64,000 nt of DNA from Ramlibacter ginsenosidimutans (GCF_042678185.1 NZ_JBHUDQ010000003.1); one strand, 5' to 3'; positions 8,803-17,684 are shown, numbered from the stretch's first letter. The notes: generated from the sequence alone by a model not told the origin. Made by a program: numbers and translations.

Positions 8803-9846
8803 ATGTTCGGAGCCTTCCGACGCTATCTCTCCACCGACCTGGCCATCGACCTCGGCACGGCCAACACCCTGATCTTCGTGCGCGACAAGGGCATCGTGCT
8901 CGATGAGCCGTCGGTGGTGGCGATCCGCCACGAAGGGGGACCGCAGGGAAAGAAGACGATCCAGGCGGTCGGCCACGAAGCCAAGGCCATGCTGGGCAAG
9001 GTGCCGGGCAACATCGAGGCCATCCGCCCGATGAAGGACGGGGTGATCGCGGACTTCACGGTCACCGAGCAGATGCTCAAGCAGTTCATCAAGATGGTCC
9101 ACCCGCGGTCCGTCCTGAAGCCCAGCCCGCGCATCATCATCTGCGTGCCCTGCGGCTCGACCCAGGTCGAGCGCCGGGCCATCCGCGAATCGGCACTGGG
9201 CGCCGGCGCGAGCGAGGTGTACCTGATCGAGGAACCGATGGCCGCCGCGATCGGCGCGGGCCTGCCGGTGTCCGAAGCTTCCGGCTCCATGGTCGTCGAC
9301 ATCGGCGGCGGCACCACCGAGGTCGGCGTGATCTCCCTGGGCGGCATGGTCTACAAGGGCTCGGTGCGCGTCGGCGGCGACAAGTTCGACGAGGCGATCA
9401 TCAGCTACATCCGCCGCAACTACGGCATGCTGATCGGCGAGCCCACCGCCGAAGGCATCAAGAAGCAGATCGGCTCCGCCTTCCCCGGCAGCGAGGTGAA
9501 GGAAATGGAAGTGAAGGGCCGCAACCTCTCCGAGGGCGTGCCGCGCAGCTTCACGATCAGCTCCAACGAAATCCTGGAAGCGCTGACCGATCCCCTGAAC
9601 AACATCGTGTCCGCCGTCAAGAACGCGCTGGAACAGACCCCGCCGGAACTCGGCGCCGACATCGCCGAGCGCGGGATGATGCTCACCGGCGGCGGCGCGC
9701 TGCTGCGCGACCTGGACCGCCTGCTGGCGGAGGAAACCGGCCTGCCCGTGCTGGTGGCCGAAGATCCCCTGACCTGCGTCGTGCGTGGCTGCGGCATCGC
9801 GCTGGAACGCATGGAACGGCTGGGTTCGATCTTCACGTCCGAATGA
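8803..9846 (+). CDS. mreB: Rod-shape-determining actin homologue MreB
   Basis: MreB polymerises under the inner membrane and positions the elongation machinery. The 347-residue protein begins MFGAFRRYLSTDLAIDLGTA, giving the membrane-binding N-terminus and the phosphate-1 loop. Phosphate-2 (VVDIGGGTTEVGVISLGG) and the adenosine loop (LTGGGALL) are present. A GAGGA site lies about ten bases before the ATG at 8803. It heads mreB-mreC-mreD-mrdA. Confidence 0.97.
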   Translation: MFGAFRRYLSTDLAIDLGTANTLIFVRDKGIVLDEPSVVAIRHEGGPQGKKTIQAVGHEAKAMLGKVPGNIEAIRPMKDGVIADFTVTEQMLKQFIKMVHPRSVLKPSPRIIICVPCGSTQVERRAIRESALGAGASEVYLIEEPMAAAIGAGLPVSEASGSMVVDIGGGTTEVGVISLGGMVYKGSVRVGGDKFDEAIISYIRRNYGMLIGEPTAEGIKKQIGSAFPGSEVKEMEVKGRNLSEGVPRSFTISSNEILEALTDPLNNIVSAVKNALEQTPPELGADIAERGMMLTGGGALLRDLDRLLAEETGLPVLVAEDPLTCVVRGCGIALERMERLGSIFTSE

Positions 9847-9853
9847 CGAAGGG

Positions 9854-9875
9854 CTCGCGCCGTCTGCGGCGCGGG
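9854..9875 (+). repeat. GC-rich hairpin between mreB and mreC
   Basis: CGCGCCG (9856-9862) and CGGCGCG (9867-9873) form a perfect 7-bp stem with loop TCTG, extendable by two pairs, ten bases after the mreB stop. The motif GGGATGACA occurs twice nearby (9873-9881 and 9896-9904). Together they look like a decayed REP-type element in the 108-bp spacer. It could stabilise the mreB mRNA end or reduce read-through into mreC. Confidence 0.5.
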
Positions 9876-9954
9876 ATGACACTCCTGCGACGGCAGGGAT
9901 GACAATATGGCGATCCTTCCGGTTCGTCGTTGAAGCGAAGCGAAGTCATTCGTC

Positions 9955-10881
9955 ATGCCCTTAGGCACCCTCGACCGTACCCCACCGCCATTCTTCAAGC
10001 AGGGCCCGTCCGCCCTCTCCAAGCTGATGGTGTGCAGCGCGCTGGCGCTGTTCCTCATGGTGGCGGACGCGCGCTTCCGCATCACGCAGCCGATCCGCGC
10101 CGCCGTCGCCACCGTGCTCTTCCCCGTGCAATGGCTCGCGATGCGGCCGGTGCTGGTGGTGCGCACCGTGCAGGACTACTTCGTGTCCCTCAACACCGCC
10201 CTGAACAACGAGGAGCAGGCCCGGCGCAAGCTGATCCTGCAGTCGCAGCGCGCGGGCCAGGTCGAACAGCTGCTGAACGAGAACACGCAGTTGCGCAAGC
10301 TGCTGGGACTGCGCGAGCGCCTGAACACCCCGTCCACGGCCGCCGAGGTGCTGTACGACGCGGCCGACCCGTACTCGCGCAAGGTGATCATCGACAAGGG
10401 GCTCGCCCAAGGCATCAGCGCCGGCTCGCCGGTGATCGACGAGTCGGGCGTGCTGGGCCAGGTGACCCGCGTGCATCCGCTGATCAGCGAAGTCACCCTC
10501 GTCACCGACAGTGACCAGGCGATCCCGGTGCTCAATACGCGCACCGGCGCCCGCGGCATCGTGTACGGCGATGCGGGCCGCTTCGGCAGCGGCGGGCTGG
10601 AGCTGCGCTACATGGCCGCCAACGCCGACGTCCAGCCCGGGGACCTGCTCACCACCAGCGGCATCGATGGCGTCTACCCCCCGGGGATCCCGGTCGCGAA
10701 GGTCAGCAAGGTGGACCGCCGTCCGGACTCGGCTTTCGCCCGCATCGTGTGCGTGCCCCAGTCGCAGGTGGCCGGCGTGCGCCACGTGATGGTGCTGAAG
10801 TCGCTGCTGAACCAGATCCCGCCGCGGCCGGCGCCGGACGACGCCGTGCCCCCGCAGAAGCGGGCCGCCGGCCGCAAGTGA
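9955..10881 (+). CDS. mreC: Rod-shape-determining protein MreC
   Basis: The 308-residue protein has a cytoplasmic N-terminus (residues 1-22), one membrane helix (about 23-45), a coiled coil (about 75-105, rich in Gln/Glu/Leu) and the periplasmic MreC beta domain (VIIDKGLAQGISAG near 145, GDLLTTSGIDGVYPPGIPV near 230). MreC links MreB and PBP2 from the periplasmic side. The start ATG at 9955 has only a weak GAAG site, and the Lys/Pro-rich tail after residue 285 is probably disordered. Confidence 0.95.
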   Translation: MPLGTLDRTPPPFFKQGPSALSKLMVCSALALFLMVADARFRITQPIRAAVATVLFPVQWLAMRPVLVVRTVQDYFVSLNTALNNEEQARRKLILQSQRAGQVEQLLNENTQLRKLLGLRERLNTPSTAAEVLYDAADPYSRKVIIDKGLAQGISAGSPVIDESGVLGQVTRVHPLISEVTLVTDSDQAIPVLNTRTGARGIVYGDAGRFGSGGLELRYMAANADVQPGDLLTTSGIDGVYPPGIPVAKVSKVDRRPDSAFARIVCVPQSQVAGVRHVMVLKSLLNQIPPRPAPDDAVPPQKRAAGRK

Positions 10882-10894
10882 GGAGCGCCTGCCC

Positions 10895-11413
10895 ATGATC
10901 ATGCGCCCCGGGCAGCCCCTGCTGCTCCCCGCCAATCCGCTGTTCATCTGGTTCTCGCTGATCGTGGCGCTGATGTTCGACATGCTGCCGCTCGGGCGGC
11001 TGGCGTGGATGCCCGACCTGCTGGCCGTCGTGCTGGTGTTCTGGAGCGTGCACCAGCCGCTGCGCATCGGCGTGGTGGTCGCCTTCCTGTTCGGGCTGGC
11101 GGTGGACGTGCACCAGACCTCGCTGCTGGGGCAGCATGCGCTGGCCTACACCACCCTGACCTACTTCGCGATCACCATCCACCGCCGCCTGCTGTGGTTC
11201 ACGGTGCCCTCGCAGGCCGTGCAGGTGCTGCCGCTGTTCGCCGCCGCCCACGCCATCGAACTGGCCATCCGCATGCTGGCCGGCGGCGCCTTCCCCGGTT
11301 TCCTGTTCCTGCTCGCGCCCGTGCTGGAAGCCTTGCTCTGGCCGGTGGTGAGCGTGCTGCTGCTGATCCCGCAGCGCAGGGCACCGGATCCCGACGAAAA
11401 TAGGCCGTTGTAG
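10895..11413 (+). CDS. mreD: Rod-shape-determining protein MreD
   Basis: This 172-residue integral membrane protein has about five hydrophobic segments and the MreD core (LFIWFSLIVALMFDMLPL, then PDLLAVVLVFWSVHQP). A GAGGAG site precedes the ATG at 10895, and mreC ends only 13 bases upstream. It belongs to the MreBCD/PBP2 elongasome. Its stop codon lies inside the left arm of a strong hairpin. Confidence 0.93.
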   Translation: MIMRPGQPLLLPANPLFIWFSLIVALMFDMLPLGRLAWMPDLLAVVLVFWSVHQPLRIGVVVAFLFGLAVDVHQTSLLGQHALAYTTLTYFAITIHRRLLWFTVPSQAVQVLPLFAAAHAIELAIRMLAGGAFPGFLFLLAPVLEALLWPVVSVLLLIPQRRAPDPDENRPL

Positions 11414-11433
11414 CGGCGCAGTCGCTACAACGG
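11405..11433 (+). repeat. Perfect 11-bp stem-loop overlapping the mreD stop codon
   Basis: CCGTTGTAGCG (11405-11415) and CGCTACAACGG (11423-11433) are exact reverse complements separated by seven bases. The TAG stop of mreD (11411-11413) is within the left arm. No T-tract follows, so it is not a classical terminator. It may protect or trim the mreBCD message ahead of mrdA. Confidence 0.75.
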
Positions 11434-11434
11434 A

Positions 11435-11539
11435 AGGGATCAGGGGCCAGGTGCTAGGGATCAGGGAACCATCCACGAATGCCCACGCCCTAACCGCTGC
11501 CCCCTCATCCCTAGCCCGTAGCCCCTAGCCCCTAGCCCC
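11435..11539. repeat. Direct, inverted and heptamer repeats in the mreD-mrdA spacer
   Basis: AGGGATCAGGG occurs twice (11435-11445 and 11456-11466). CTAGGGAT (11454-11461) is the exact reverse complement of ATCCCTAG (11507-11514). Four tandem heptamers follow: TAGCCCG at 11512 and TAGCCCC at 11519, 11526 and 11533. The spacer is strongly strand-asymmetric and has no ribosome site ahead of the mrdA GTG. Confidence 0.7.
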
Positions 11540-11552
11540 TTCCCCGAGCCCC

Positions 11553-13763
11553 GTGACCGAACTCCGCAACGTCGAAGCCGACCTCTCCCGCTTTCGCGGG
11601 CGCGTGCTGGCCGCCAGCGTGGCGGTGCTGGTGTGCTTCGTCCTGCTGATCTCGCGGCTGGTCTACCTGCAGATCGTGCGGCACCAGGACCTCGACGAGC
11701 AGGCGGAGGCGAACCGCACCGCCATCGTCCCCATCGTGCCGAACCGCGGCCTGATCGTGGACCGCAACGGCATCGTGCTGGCCACCAACTATTCCGCCTA
11801 CACGCTGGAGATCACGCCCGCGAGCCTGAACGCGCCGCTGGAGACGGTGATCGACGACCTGGCGAAGGTCATCGAGATCCAGCCGCGGGACCGCCGCCGC
11901 TTCAAGAAGCTGCTGGAGGAAAGCAAGTCGATCGACTCGCTGCCGATCCGCACCAAGCTCACCGACGAAGAGGTGGCGCGCTTCACCGTGCAGCGCTTCC
12001 GCTTCCCCGGCGTGGAGATCAAGGCGCGCCTGTTCCGCAACTATCCCTGGGGCGAGCTGGCGAGCCACGCCATCGGCTACATCGGCCGCATCAATACGAC
12101 CGAGAAGAAACAGATGGAGGACTGGCCGGAAGACGAGCAGTCCAACTACCGCGGCACCGAATACATCGGCAAGCTGGGCGTCGAACAGAGCTACGAGCAG
12201 CAGCTGCATGGCATCACCGGCGTCGAGCAGGTCGAGACCTCCGCCGGCGGCCGCGCGGTCCGCAAGCTGGCGTCGACGCCCGCGACGCCGGGCAACACGG
12301 TGAAGCTGTCCATCGACATCAAGCTGCAGAAGATGGTCGAGGACCTGTACGGCGACCGGCGCGGCGCCATGGTGGCCATCGCGCCCAAGACCGGCGAAGT
12401 GCTGGCCTTCGTGAGCAAGCCGACCTTCGACCCCAACCTGTTCGTGGACGGCATCGACCAGGAAAACTGGCAGGCGCTGAACGAGTCCATCGACAAGCCG
12501 CTGCTCAATCGCGCGCTGCGCGGCACCTACCCGCCCGGCTCCACCTACAAGCCCTACATGGCGCTCGCGGCGCTGGAGACCGGCAAGCGCACGCCGCAGC
12601 AGGCCATCAACGACCCGGGCTACTTCTGGTTCGGCAACCACAAGTTCCGGGACGACAAGGAGGGCGGCCACGGCGTGATCGACATGTACCGCTCGATCGT
12701 GCTGTCCTGCGACACCTACTACTACATGCTGGCCAACGACCTGGGCGTGGACACGATCCACGAGTACATGTCGCACTTCGGCTTCGGCGAGCTGACGGGC
12801 ATCGACATCCAGGGCGAGTCGCGGGGGCTGCTGCCCTCCACCGAGTGGAAGCGCAAGGCCTACAAGCGCGCCGAGCAGCAGAAGTGGTACGCGGGCGAGA
12901 CCATCTCGCTGGGCATCGGCCAGGGCTACAACAGCTTCACCATCCTGCAGCTCGCCAGCGCGCTCAGCACGCTGGTGAACAGCGGCGTGCGCATGAAGCC
13001 GCACCTGGTCAAGGAAGTGGTGGACGTCACGTCGAAGGAAGTGAAGCCGGTCCCGCCGCAGGAGGTGAGCAAGCTCGCCGTGAAGCCCGAGAACATCGCG
13101 ACGGTGCTGCACGCGATGGTGGGCGTGAACATCGAAGGCACGTCCGCCGCGGCCTTCAAGGGCGCGGCCTACACCAGCGGCGGCAAGACCGGCACGGCGC
13201 AGGTGGTCACCATCGCGCAGAACGCCAAGTACAACGCCTCGCAGGTGGACGAGCGCCATCGCGACCACGCGCTGTTCATCGCCTACGCGCCCGCCGACGA
13301 TCCCAAGATCGCGGTGGCGATGATCGTGGAGAACGGCGGCTTCGGCGCCTCGGCCGCCGCGCCGATCGCACGGCGCGTGTTCGACTTCGAGCTGCTGGGC
13401 CAGTACCCGAGCGCCGAGGACATGGACGCGGTGCGGCAGGCCAAGGCCACGACGCCGATCGGCACGCCGCGCGGCATCGACGCGTCCTGGCCGCCGGCCG
13501 CCGGCAACGCGCCGGGCACGGCGCCCGCTCCCATGGGCGCAGCGTCCATGGCGCTGGCGCCTGTGCCGCCGTCGCAGGCCATCGCGGCGGCGTTCTCGCC
13601 GGTCGCCCAAGCCACGACCGGCACGCCCACGGCCGGCACGACCTGGGTTCCGCGCTGGCGGCCGGAGCCGGCCGCGGCACCGCTGGCGCCACCCGCAGCT
13701 CCGGCGAAGAAGGCCGGCACCGCGCCGGCCAACGGCTACAAGCCCGTCTCGGTGCGGCGCTAG
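11553..13763 (+). CDS. mrdA: Penicillin-binding protein 2, elongasome transpeptidase
   Basis: PBP2 cross-links peptidoglycan during lateral growth. One N-terminal membrane helix (residues about 20-42) is followed by the pedestal and the transpeptidase domain. The active-site motifs are S330-T-Y-K333 (PPGSTYKPY), S385-C-D387 and K545-T-G (SGGKTGTAQ). The start is GTG at 11553, supported by the family's N-terminus (RNVEADLSRFRGR) but without a visible Shine-Dalgarno. The product is 736 residues, about 100 more than the E. coli protein, because of a Pro/Ala-rich tail after residue 640. The usual rodA partner does not follow. Confidence 0.96.
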   Translation: MTELRNVEADLSRFRGRVLAASVAVLVCFVLLISRLVYLQIVRHQDLDEQAEANRTAIVPIVPNRGLIVDRNGIVLATNYSAYTLEITPASLNAPLETVIDDLAKVIEIQPRDRRRFKKLLEESKSIDSLPIRTKLTDEEVARFTVQRFRFPGVEIKARLFRNYPWGELASHAIGYIGRINTTEKKQMEDWPEDEQSNYRGTEYIGKLGVEQSYEQQLHGITGVEQVETSAGGRAVRKLASTPATPGNTVKLSIDIKLQKMVEDLYGDRRGAMVAIAPKTGEVLAFVSKPTFDPNLFVDGIDQENWQALNESIDKPLLNRALRGTYPPGSTYKPYMALAALETGKRTPQQAINDPGYFWFGNHKFRDDKEGGHGVIDMYRSIVLSCDTYYYMLANDLGVDTIHEYMSHFGFGELTGIDIQGESRGLLPSTEWKRKAYKRAEQQKWYAGETISLGIGQGYNSFTILQLASALSTLVNSGVRMKPHLVKEVVDVTSKEVKPVPPQEVSKLAVKPENIATVLHAMVGVNIEGTSAAAFKGAAYTSGGKTGTAQVVTIAQNAKYNASQVDERHRDHALFIAYAPADDPKIAVAMIVENGGFGASAAAPIARRVFDFELLGQYPSAEDMDAVRQAKATTPIGTPRGIDASWPPAAGNAPGTAPAPMGAASMALAPVPPSQAIAAAFSPVAQATTGTPTAGTTWVPRWRPEPAAAPLAPPAAPAKKAGTAPANGYKPVSVRR

Positions 13764-13776
13764 GAGCCTGCGCGCA

Positions 13777-14811
13777 TCAGAGCGCAGCCGGCACCGTCAT
13801 CGGGTGCTCCGGCCATTGCTCGGGCACTTCGGTGGCAATGCCCGCCGCCCGCAGCAGCCACGCAGTCACCGCCTCCGGCATCGCCAGCACATGGCCCGGC
13901 GGCGCGCCGGCCGGGAATCCCACGTGGCCGCCATGCAGCGGCTGCCACAGCGTGGTGGACGCCGACACGTCTTCGGGCCGCGGCAGGCTGCTCGCCGGCA
14001 CGAAGGGATCGTTCAGCGCATTGAGCGCCAGCGCCGGGATGCGCACCCGCGGCAGGTGCGGCTTGGCCGAGGCGCGCGACCAGTAGTCCTCGGTGCTGGT
14101 GAACCCGTGCACCGGCGCGGTGAAGATGTTGTCGAACTCGTAGAGGTCGCGCGCGCGCAGCAGCGCCTCGCGATCGAACAGCCCCGGGTGCTGCGCCCAT
14201 TTGGCGAGCGCCTTGGGCTTCATGGTGCGCAGGAACATGGTGGTGTAGACCATGCGGTTGAAGCCGCGGCCGATGTGGTGCCCGCCGGCCGCCAGGTCCA
14301 GCGGCGAGCACACCGCCGCCACGGCCGCGGCCACGCGGCCGGCGTCCTCGCCGTTCTCCGCCGCCCAGCGCAGCAGGGCATTGCCGCCCAGGGACACGCC
14401 GACTCCGAGCACCGGGCCCTCGTGGCGGGCGCGCAGTCCGCGCAGGATGAAGTCGATCTCCTCGTGGTCGCCCGAGTGGTAGGCGCGCGGCGCGAGGTTC
14501 ATCTCGCCGCTGCAGCCGCGGAAGTGCGGCACCACGAAGCTCAGCTTGCCGCGCCAGGCGACGTCGGCGAAGGCTTCGGAGTAGTGGCTGCGCGACGAGC
14601 CTTCGAGTCCGTGGAACAGCACGACCATGGGCCGGCGCGGCGAGACCTCGCGATCGAGGAAGTCCAGGTCCACGAAGTCGCCGTCGGGCGTGGCCCAGCG
14701 CTCGCGCCGGTAGGGCGGGACCGGGCCGCGCGTGCGGCGCGCGACCAGTGCGGGCCAGATGGTCTGGAGATTGCCCCCGGGCAGCCACCAGGGCGCCCGG
14801 TAGTTGCGCAT
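13777..14811 (-). CDS. YheT-family alpha/beta hydrolase
   Basis: The protein begins MRNYRAPWWLPGGNLQTIWP, the family's N-terminal motif. The nucleophile elbow is GVGVSLGGN (S140), with HFRGCSGEMN near residue 96 characteristic of YheT/EMB8 proteins. A late NDPFVP aspartate and HGGHVGF histidine complete the triad. Substrates of this esterase-like family are poorly known. An in-frame ATG at 14841 would add ten residues and overlap the upstream gene by 23 bases; I prefer 14811. Confidence 0.88.
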   Translation of the reverse strand: MRNYRAPWWLPGGNLQTIWPALVARRTRGPVPPYRRERWATPDGDFVDLDFLDREVSPRRPMVVLFHGLEGSSRSHYSEAFADVAWRGKLSFVVPHFRGCSGEMNLAPRAYHSGDHEEIDFILRGLRARHEGPVLGVGVSLGGNALLRWAAENGEDAGRVAAAVAAVCSPLDLAAGGHHIGRGFNRMVYTTMFLRTMKPKALAKWAQHPGLFDREALLRARDLYEFDNIFTAPVHGFTSTEDYWSRASAKPHLPRVRIPALALNALNDPFVPASSLPRPEDVSASTTLWQPLHGGHVGFPAGAPPGHVLAMPEAVTAWLLRAAGIATEVPEQWPEHPMTVPAAL

Positions 14812-14818
14812 GAATTCG

Positions 14819-15286
14819 CTAGTGGAGGACCGAGGGCGCATCCGAGACTTCCTGGATCTCGCTCGTGGTGCCGGGGCTGGCGTGGTGGGCGACCAGGCGC
14901 CAGCCCTGCGCCGTGCGGTGGTACACGTTGGTGGCGATCACCCAGGCCACCGTGGCGCCCGCCGGCGCCAGCACCTCGACGCGTTCGAGCACGTTGTGCA
15001 CGCTGCTGCCGACGGCGACGATCTTGCGGGCCCGCTCGGGCCAGGCGCGCACCGTGCCGCCGTCGGCGAACATGGATTCGAAGGTGGCGCGGATCGCGGT
15101 GGCGCCGACCACGCGCGGGCCGCCGGGATGGATGCAGATGATCTCGTCCTCGTCGGCCCAGCAGGCCATGAGGCGGTCGATGTCCCCGCGTTGGAGGGCA
15201 TCGTAGAAAGCCGCTTCGATGTCGTCGGCGTCGCCTTCGAGGTTGGCGGCCTGGAGTTTGGACTTGCGCATGGGACCGGCAACCAT
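14819..15286 (-). CDS. SnoaL/NTF2-like domain protein
   Basis: The 155-residue protein is a single NTF2-like cone. It has an N-terminal helix (DDIEAAFYDALQRGDIDRLM), then the WADEDEIICIHPGGPRVVG strand-turn and a C-terminal sheet including WVIATNVYHRTAQGWRLVAHH. Proteins of this type often carry a DUF4440/SnoaL_3 label and act as small isomerases, hydrolases or binding proteins; no function can be assigned. The start could also be MRKSKLQ at 15271. It ends eight bases before the yheT-like gene starts. Confidence 0.8.
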   Translation of the reverse strand: MVAGPMRKSKLQAANLEGDADDIEAAFYDALQRGDIDRLMACWADEDEIICIHPGGPRVVGATAIRATFESMFADGGTVRAWPERARKIVAVGSSVHNVLERVEVLAPAGATVAWVIATNVYHRTAQGWRLVAHHASPGTTSEIQEVSDAPSVLH

Positions 15287-15301
15287 TGTGCCCCAGCGTT
15301 T

Positions 15302-16021
15302 TCAGCCCAGCCAGCGCCGGGCCACCGTGATCACGTCCTGTTGCGCCGCTTGCCACACCAGCTCCGGCGCGGCGACGTGGATGCCGGGCGGCGCGATGCG
15401 CAGGGCCGCGGACAGCAGCTCCGCCACCTTGGCCGCGCGCACCGGCTGCTCGCTGGAGGGCACCATGTACTTGAAGACCCCCAGCATCCAGTGCGCCAGC
15501 CGCGCCAGGGGATGCGCCTGGCGCACGTCCTGCGGCTTCTGCGCGGAGCGCAGGATCAGCAGGCGCTCGAAGCCCTGGGCCGCCACCGCCTGCTCGTCGA
15601 GGCTGGCGAGTCCTCGCTTCAACGCGTCGGGCAGGCGCCCGGGCGCATGCGGCAGCACGATGGCGAGCGTGCGCACGCCGCTGCGCCGCAGCCAGTGCGC
15701 GAGCGCGGGCAGCTGCGCGGGCGCCGGCGTCCACAGCGCGCGCTCGCGCTGGTAGAACATGCGCGGCGGATCGAACAGCACCACCGCGACGTCGGCGCGG
15801 GCCGGCGGCCAGTGCGCCGGGACGTCGTCAGCCACGAGCAAGGTGCGCACGCCGCGCAGGCCTTCGGTGATCGGCTCGCGCGCGAGCACCTGGGTGAGGG
15901 CAAAGCGGGACGAGCCCACCAGCCGCCGCAGCACTTCATTGCCCAGCACGCCGGTCGCCCCCGCGATCAGCAGCTGCGGCCCGGCGGCTGCACCAGCCGC
16001 AGGTCGAGTGGCCGCATGCAT
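15302..16021 (-). CDS. NAD(P)-binding Rossmann-fold protein of unknown function
   Basis: Near its N-terminus the product has LLIAGATGVLGNEVLRRLV, the glycine-rich dinucleotide loop of atypical short-chain dehydrogenases and NmrA-like proteins. It lacks a clear Tyr-x3-Lys catalytic pair, so it may be a non-catalytic or sensor member. The length is 239 residues from the ATG at 16021; in-frame ATGs at 16045 and 16051 are alternatives. It is divergent from lemA. Confidence 0.65.
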   Translation of the reverse strand: MHAATRPAAGAAAGPQLLIAGATGVLGNEVLRRLVGSSRFALTQVLAREPITEGLRGVRTLLVADDVPAHWPPARADVAVVLFDPPRMFYQRERALWTPAPAQLPALAHWLRRSGVRTLAIVLPHAPGRLPDALKRGLASLDEQAVAAQGFERLLILRSAQKPQDVRQAHPLARLAHWMLGVFKYMVPSSEQPVRAAKVAELLSAALRIAPPGIHVAAPELVWQAAQQDVITVARRWLG

Positions 16022-16095
16022 GACTTGAACCGGGTCCGGCCGCATCCACATATGCTACCGTCCCCCCACCTGCCGAGACGAAGCAAGGAACCGAC

Positions 16096-16713
16096 ATGAA
16101 GAAGTGGCTGCTGATCCTGGCCCTGCTCGCATCCCTCACGGGCTGCGGCTACAACGACTTCCAGCGGCTGGACGAACAGACCAAGTCCGCCTGGGCCGAA
16201 GTCCTGAACCAGTACCAGCGCCGTGCGGACCTGGTGCCCAACCTCGTCGCGACCGTGAAGGGCGAGGCCAACTTCGAACAGGACACGCTGACCAAGGTGA
16301 TCGAGGCGCGGGCGAAAGCCACGTCCATCCAGGTCACGCCGGAGACGCTGAACGACCCGCAGGCCTTCCAGAAATTCCAGCAGGCCCAGGGCGAGCTCTC
16401 CAGCGCGCTGTCGCGGCTGCTGGCGGTGAGCGAGCGCTACCCCGACCTGAAGTCCAACCAGTCCTTCCGCGACCTGCGCGTGCAGCTGGAAGGCACCGAG
16501 AACCGCATCACCGTCGCGCGCAACCGCTACATCCAGGCCGTGCAGGAGTACAACGTGCTGGCGCGCAGCTTCCCGACCAACCTGACGGCGATGGTCTTCC
16601 ACTACCAGCCCAAGCCGAACTTCACGGTGCAGAACGAGGCGGAGATCTCTGCGCCGCCCAAGGTGGACTTCAGCAAGCCCGCGGCACCGGCAGCGCCGGC
16701 AGCGTCGCGCTGA
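16096..16713 (+). CDS. lemA: LemA family lipoprotein
   Basis: The 205-residue protein starts with a lipoprotein signal and lipobox LTGC (lipidated C17). The LemA domain follows: YNDFQRLDEQTKSAWAEVLN, then RRADLVPNLVATVKG and ARNRYIQAVQEYN. The C-terminus is a Pro/Ala tail. LemA proteins are helical membrane-anchored proteins of uncertain role and are often encoded next to TPM-domain proteins, as here. Confidence 0.92.
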   Translation: MKKWLLILALLASLTGCGYNDFQRLDEQTKSAWAEVLNQYQRRADLVPNLVATVKGEANFEQDTLTKVIEARAKATSIQVTPETLNDPQAFQKFQQAQGELSSALSRLLAVSERYPDLKSNQSFRDLRVQLEGTENRITVARNRYIQAVQEYNVLARSFPTNLTAMVFHYQPKPNFTVQNEAEISAPPKVDFSKPAAPAAPAASR

Positions 16714-16745
16714 GTTGATCTCCTCCCGGCCGCGTTGACGAAGCG

Positions 16746-17684
16746 ATGTTGAAGCGCCTCCTCTTCGCCGTCCTCGCGCTGCTCGCCTGCCTGGGCGCGG
16801 CGGCGCAAGGCGTGCTGCCCGTTCCGGAACTCACGGCCCGCGTGATCGACCAGACGAACACGCTCGATCCGATCCAGCGCAAGGGGCTGGAGGAGAAGCT
16901 CGCCAGCTTCGAGCAGAGCAAGGGCACGCAGATCGTGATCCTGATGGTGCCGACCACGCACCCGGAAGACATCGCCAGCTACGCGAACCGCGTCGCCAAC
17001 GCGTGGAAGATCGGCCGCAAGGACGTCGGCGACGGCATCGTGATCATCGTCGCGAAGGACGATCGCCAGGTGCGCATCGAGGTGGCGAAGACCCTCGAGG
17101 GCGCGGTGCCCGACCTCGCGGCCAAGCAGGTCATCGACGATGCGATCACACCGAAGTTCCGAGCGGGCGACTTCGCGGGCGGACTTCAGGCCGGCGTCGA
17201 CCAGCTGATCGCGCGCATCAACGGCGAGCCGCTGCCCGCGCCCAAGCCGCAGACGTCGCAGCCGCACGGACGGCCCGACCAGGGCGTGAACTGGTTCAAC
17301 ATCGTCATCTTCCTGTTCTTCGCCGCGCCGATCGCCGCGCGCATCCTGGCCGGCATCTTCGGGCGCAAGCTGGGCGGAGTCGTGACGGCCGGCGGCGTGG
17401 GCTTCCTCACCCTGCTGTTCACGTCCAGCCTGGTCATGGCCGTCATCGCGGGCCTGTTCGGGCTGCTGCTCGCGTTCTTCACCGGCGGGGGCGGCGGTCC
17501 TTTCGGCGGCGGCCCCTTCGGCGGGCGGCGCAGCGGCTGGGGCGGGCCGGTGATCTTTCCGGGCGGCTTTGGCGGTGGACGCGGCGGCGGCGGCTGGGGC
17601 GGCGGTGGCGGTGGCGGTGGCGGCGGCTTCAGCTCCGGCGGCGGCGGCAACTTCGGCGGCGGCGGCGCCTCGGGGAACTGGTGA
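16746..17684 (+). CDS. TPM domain protein with Gly-rich tail (YgcG-like)
   Basis: Residues 1-20 are a signal peptide. The TPM domain (about 30-150) includes RVIDQTNTLDP, VGDGIVIIVAKDDRQVRIE and AKQVIDDAITPKFRAGDFAGG. Two membrane segments follow (about 180-197 and 210-240), then a glycine-rich tail ending FGGGGASGNW. TPM proteins with this layout occur next to LemA and are implicated in membrane-associated protein quality control; the exact role is unknown. Its stop overlaps the next start as TGATG. Confidence 0.9.
   Translation: MLKRLLFAVLALLACLGAAAQGVLPVPELTARVIDQTNTLDPIQRKGLEEKLASFEQSKGTQIVILMVPTTHPEDIASYANRVANAWKIGRKDVGDGIVIIVAKDDRQVRIEVAKTLEGAVPDLAAKQVIDDAITPKFRAGDFAGGLQAGVDQLIARINGEPLPAPKPQTSQPHGRPDQGVNWFNIVIFLFFAAPIAARILAGIFGRKLGGVVTAGGVGFLTLLFTSSLVMAVIAGLFGLLLAFFTGGGGGPFGGGPFGGRRSGWGGPVIFPGGFGGGRGGGGWGGGGGGGGGGFSSGGGGNFGGGGASGNW

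Noticed and set aside
17470..17684. Glycine-rich GGC/GGT tract as a DNA repeat element
   Set aside because: It encodes the low-complexity tail expected of TPM-domain membrane proteins.
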